This document shows, in pieces, positions 6,215 through 6,607 of a stretch of 6,607 nucleotides of DNA. The DNA lies in contig CALZMS010000053.1 of assembly GCA_945788595.1 (NCBI GenBank), positions 1-6,607 on the forward strand. The letters are read 5' to 3'. The notes below the pieces were generated by a model. It did not search any database and was not told the DNA's origin. It saw only the letters and a program-made list of their open reading frames with translations. The first letter of the stretch is position 1. Each line of letters begins with the position of its first letter. The translations under genes were made by a program, and so were the position numbers. The DNA is from an uncultured Lachnospiraceae bacterium (lineage in GTDB: Bacteria; Bacillota; Clostridia; Lachnospirales; Lachnospiraceae).

Positions 6215-6339
6215 GTTATACCTGTTCATAACAGCGCAAATCATTTAGTGCCAAAACTACAGAATCTTCTTTAAATGCGCACTGTCAGATATGTGGCCTG
6301 TTTCGTATTTTTCATCTGGAAACCGCTAAATAAATAATC

Positions 6340-6607
6340 TTATTTATCCAGCGTCTGATGTGCCATAGCCACAATGGCTTCCGGCTCCACCGGAATACTC
6401 TCCTGTACATAGCCCTCCAGCTGTTTTTTCAGATGAAGCAGATATTCAATATTTCCTTCAGGTCCTTTGATCGGAGAAAACTCCAGATGCAGAATCTCAA
6501 AGCCGATGGAAGACGCATAATCCATCACTGCCCGGATAACCTCCAGATGTACCTTGGGATCTCTGACCACACCTTTTTTGCCCACCTTTTCCTTGCCGGC
6601 CTCAAAC
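6340..6607 (-). CDS. tlyA: TlyA-family rRNA 2'-O-methyltransferase, 3' end only
   Basis: This is the last 88 codons of a gene whose start lies beyond the right edge of the window. The frame is open to the edge, so the GTG at 6585 is an internal valine codon, not a start. The residues read FEAGKEKVGKKGVVRDPKVH and then continue through FSPIKGPEGNIEYLLHLKK, which is typical of the C-terminal part of the FtsJ-like methyltransferase domain of TlyA/YqxC proteins (about 270 aa when complete). The family methylates ribose 2'-OH groups of cytidines in rRNA, and members have also been called hemolysin A. The SAM-binding motif and the N-terminal S4 domain would lie outside the window. Its position just before nadK, argR and recN is the usual one in clostridia and supports the call. 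The 134 bp to nadK holds no clear terminator, so cotranscription is possible. Confidence 0.9.
   Translation of the reverse strand, partial: FEAGKEKVGKKGVVRDPKVHLEVIRAVMDYASSIGFEILHLEFSPIKGPEGNIEYLLHLKKQLEGYVQESIPVEPEAIVAMAHQTLDK

Noticed and set aside
6206..6339. Possible sigma-A promoter before nadK (TTGGCA-N17-TTATGA)
   Set aside because: The -10 element is poor and the sequence has no other support, so read-through from tlyA is the simpler explanation.

Overview
The window reads as part of the chromosome of a spore-forming, anaerobic-type Firmicute, most likely a clostridium of the Lachnospiraceae kind. This rests on the conserved block tlyA - nadK - argR - recN - spoIVB, on strong AGGAGG-type ribosome binding sites, AT-rich intergenic DNA and moderate-GC genes. 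All recognisable genes are on the minus strand, so transcription runs from high to low coordinates.

Layout in transcription order: the 3' end of tlyA (rRNA methyltransferase/hemolysin A family, cut by the window edge, 6607-6340); nadK (6205-5342); argR (5272-4817); recN (4811-3132), only 5 bp after argR; an AT-rich gene-free stretch (3131-2731) with imperfect direct and inverted repeats and a cluster of CTGACA/TGTCAG hexamers; spoIVB (2730-1678), closed by a strong intrinsic terminator (1671-1631); a 242 bp spacer with a clear sigma-A-type promoter; and a PurF-like gene (1435-29). The last 28 bases may hold the first codons of another minus-strand gene.

The first five genes are a housekeeping/sporulation neighbourhood: ribosome methylation, NADP supply, arginine-responsive repression, double-strand break repair, and the forespore protease that signals for sigma-K activation. 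In many spore formers spo0A follows spoIVB. Here a terminator and an unrelated promoter-gene unit follow instead, so spo0A is not in the usual place.

The most unusual item is the PurF-like protein. It keeps the phosphoribosyltransferase PRPP loop and the four cysteines expected for a Bacillus-type Fe-S cluster. It has lost the N-terminal catalytic cysteine of the glutaminase domain (glycine there) and the oxyanion-hole asparagine (valine there). It is probably a glutaminase-dead paralogue rather than an ordinary purine-pathway PurF. No CRISPR, tRNA, rRNA, insertion sequence or phage gene is visible.
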